Assembly (NCBI GenBank): GCA_025769875.1
Contig: JAGFNK010000148.1
Coordinates: 48,050-112,049, forward strand
DNA length: 64,000 bases
Direction of reading: 5' to 3'
Source: Russula earlei
Lineage: Eukaryota; Basidiomycota; Agaricomycetes; Russulales; Russulaceae
Shown here: positions 63,290 to 64,000 of the stretch, one piece after another
How the letters are laid out: each line of letters opens with the position of its first letter
Position numbering within the stretch: the first letter of the stretch is position 1
The notes under the pieces: generated by a model
Told to the model about the DNA's origin: nothing
Seen by the model: only the letters and a program-made list of their open reading frames with translations
The model's database searches: none
Program-made: the position numbers and the translations under genes

Positions 63290-63911
63290 TGTTGTAAACC
63301 ACCCTTTGTCGGTTCGTCCATTATTGTTCTTCTTTATTACCCTTGTCTCCGTGGTTACTGTTTCATCCCTTGATGGTGATCCCCTATTGTTTCACCTATT
63401 GTGTTTCACCTATTGTGTTTCACTTATTGTGTTTCGCTTATTGTGTTTCACCTATTGTCGAGTTACTTTTGCTATTGGCCTACCCATTATCTATTGTTCT
63501 GCTTATAGTACTGTACAGCCTCACCACATACAGTATTTAAGCGCCTGTAGAAGCTGGGGAATACCCCAAGCTTAGCTTTGTCCCATTTCCTGTCGCACCC
63601 TTTGCCTTGTACACTCTCTCAATCACAACTTGCTTGTGCTGGCCTACACCTTGCTTGATCTGAGCACACCTCAAGGAACCCTTGTGTTCCTCTTCCTCCT
63701 CTGCCTCTCTCTCATCGTCTTCCTCTTCTGTGAAACCAGGAGATCGACTCTGTCTGCGGACCGAGTCATTGTCTGACTCAGCCTTGAGACGCTAAACCAT
63801 TGAACCGGTCTCCTTAAGCCGGCCCCCATTGAACCCTTGAACCAAGTAACAGGGACTTGGCCCCCACTGAACCTTGAGCTAACGCTCTAACGGCCGCGAC
63901 GCCGTTACACA
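63290..63911. mobile_element. LTR of a second retroelement inserted in the copia integrase
   Basis: The copia reading frame ends at 63289 and sequence starting TGTTGTAAACC follows. A TATA-like CAGTATTTAAG lies at 63531-63541, and the segment may end at GTTACACA near 63911. The end and any target duplication are uncertain because the element continues beyond the window. Confidence 0.55.
63383..63457. repeat. 14-bp tandem repeat in the second LTR
   Basis: CCTATTGTGTTTCA and variants (CTTATTGTGTTTCG, CTTATTGTGTTTCA, and a first copy lacking GT) occur about five times in tandem. Confidence 0.9.
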
Positions 63912-64000
63912 AGCTAAGCTTCCTTACTCCATTCTGGAGATCAACCTCGAACTACCATCGAATCGTTGGGTCCGCGTCCAACCTAGACCATCCCCAGACC

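Overview
This is a window of nuclear DNA from a filamentous basidiomycete, most likely an Agaricomycete. Nearly every gene is split by short introns (about 38-80 nt) with fungal branch sites such as CTAAC, CTGAC and CTAAT. The gene set also fits: a DUF6593-type protein, a basidiomycete-style BTB fragment, a long myosin II, an Spf1-type P5A ATPase, a Brf1 and a Sur2-like hydroxylase. Species cannot be told from the sequence.

Layout. 1-6 kb is gene-poor, with one DUF6593-type gene and a diverged segmental duplication. 6-12.6 kb holds a GTPBP1/2 N-terminal-domain-only gene, a divergent ubiquitin-conjugating enzyme, and a Ypp1/TTC7-like subunit of the plasma-membrane PI4-kinase complex that carries two apparent frameshifts. 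13-21 kb is one 16-exon myosin II heavy-chain gene. 22-30 kb has a decayed BTB fragment, the P5A ATPase and a cytochrome P450. 30-37 kb has a CM1-motif microtubule-nucleation scaffold, divergent ykt6, a P-loop remnant and RPL38. 37-43.5 kb has a site-2 protease, a four-pass membrane protein and BRF1. 44-47 kb is a tandem pair of short-chain dehydrogenases, followed by a Sur2-like hydroxylase at 48.6 kb.

50.3-54.5 kb is the most unusual part. It is a long inverted structure whose two arms are tandem repeats of about 390 bp. Each repeat carries a tRNA-Ser-like Pol III unit (A box, B box, T-run terminator) in which the anticodon arm and variable arm are duplicated. Beyond it lie a 5-oxoprolinase-like gene that stops after the HyuA half, an intact medium-chain reductase, and from about 60.4 kb a Ty1/copia element broken by a 524-bp solo LTR (TG...CA, 5-bp target duplication) and then by a second LTR element running off the window.

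The conserved genes are mainly housekeeping: membrane and vesicle traffic (Ykt6, P5A ATPase, Ypp1, S2P, Sur2), cytoskeleton (myosin II, CM1 scaffold), translation and Pol III (RPL38, Brf1). They do not form a metabolic cluster. Exon boundaries were derived by hand from reading frame, splice sites and family similarity, and no search was run.
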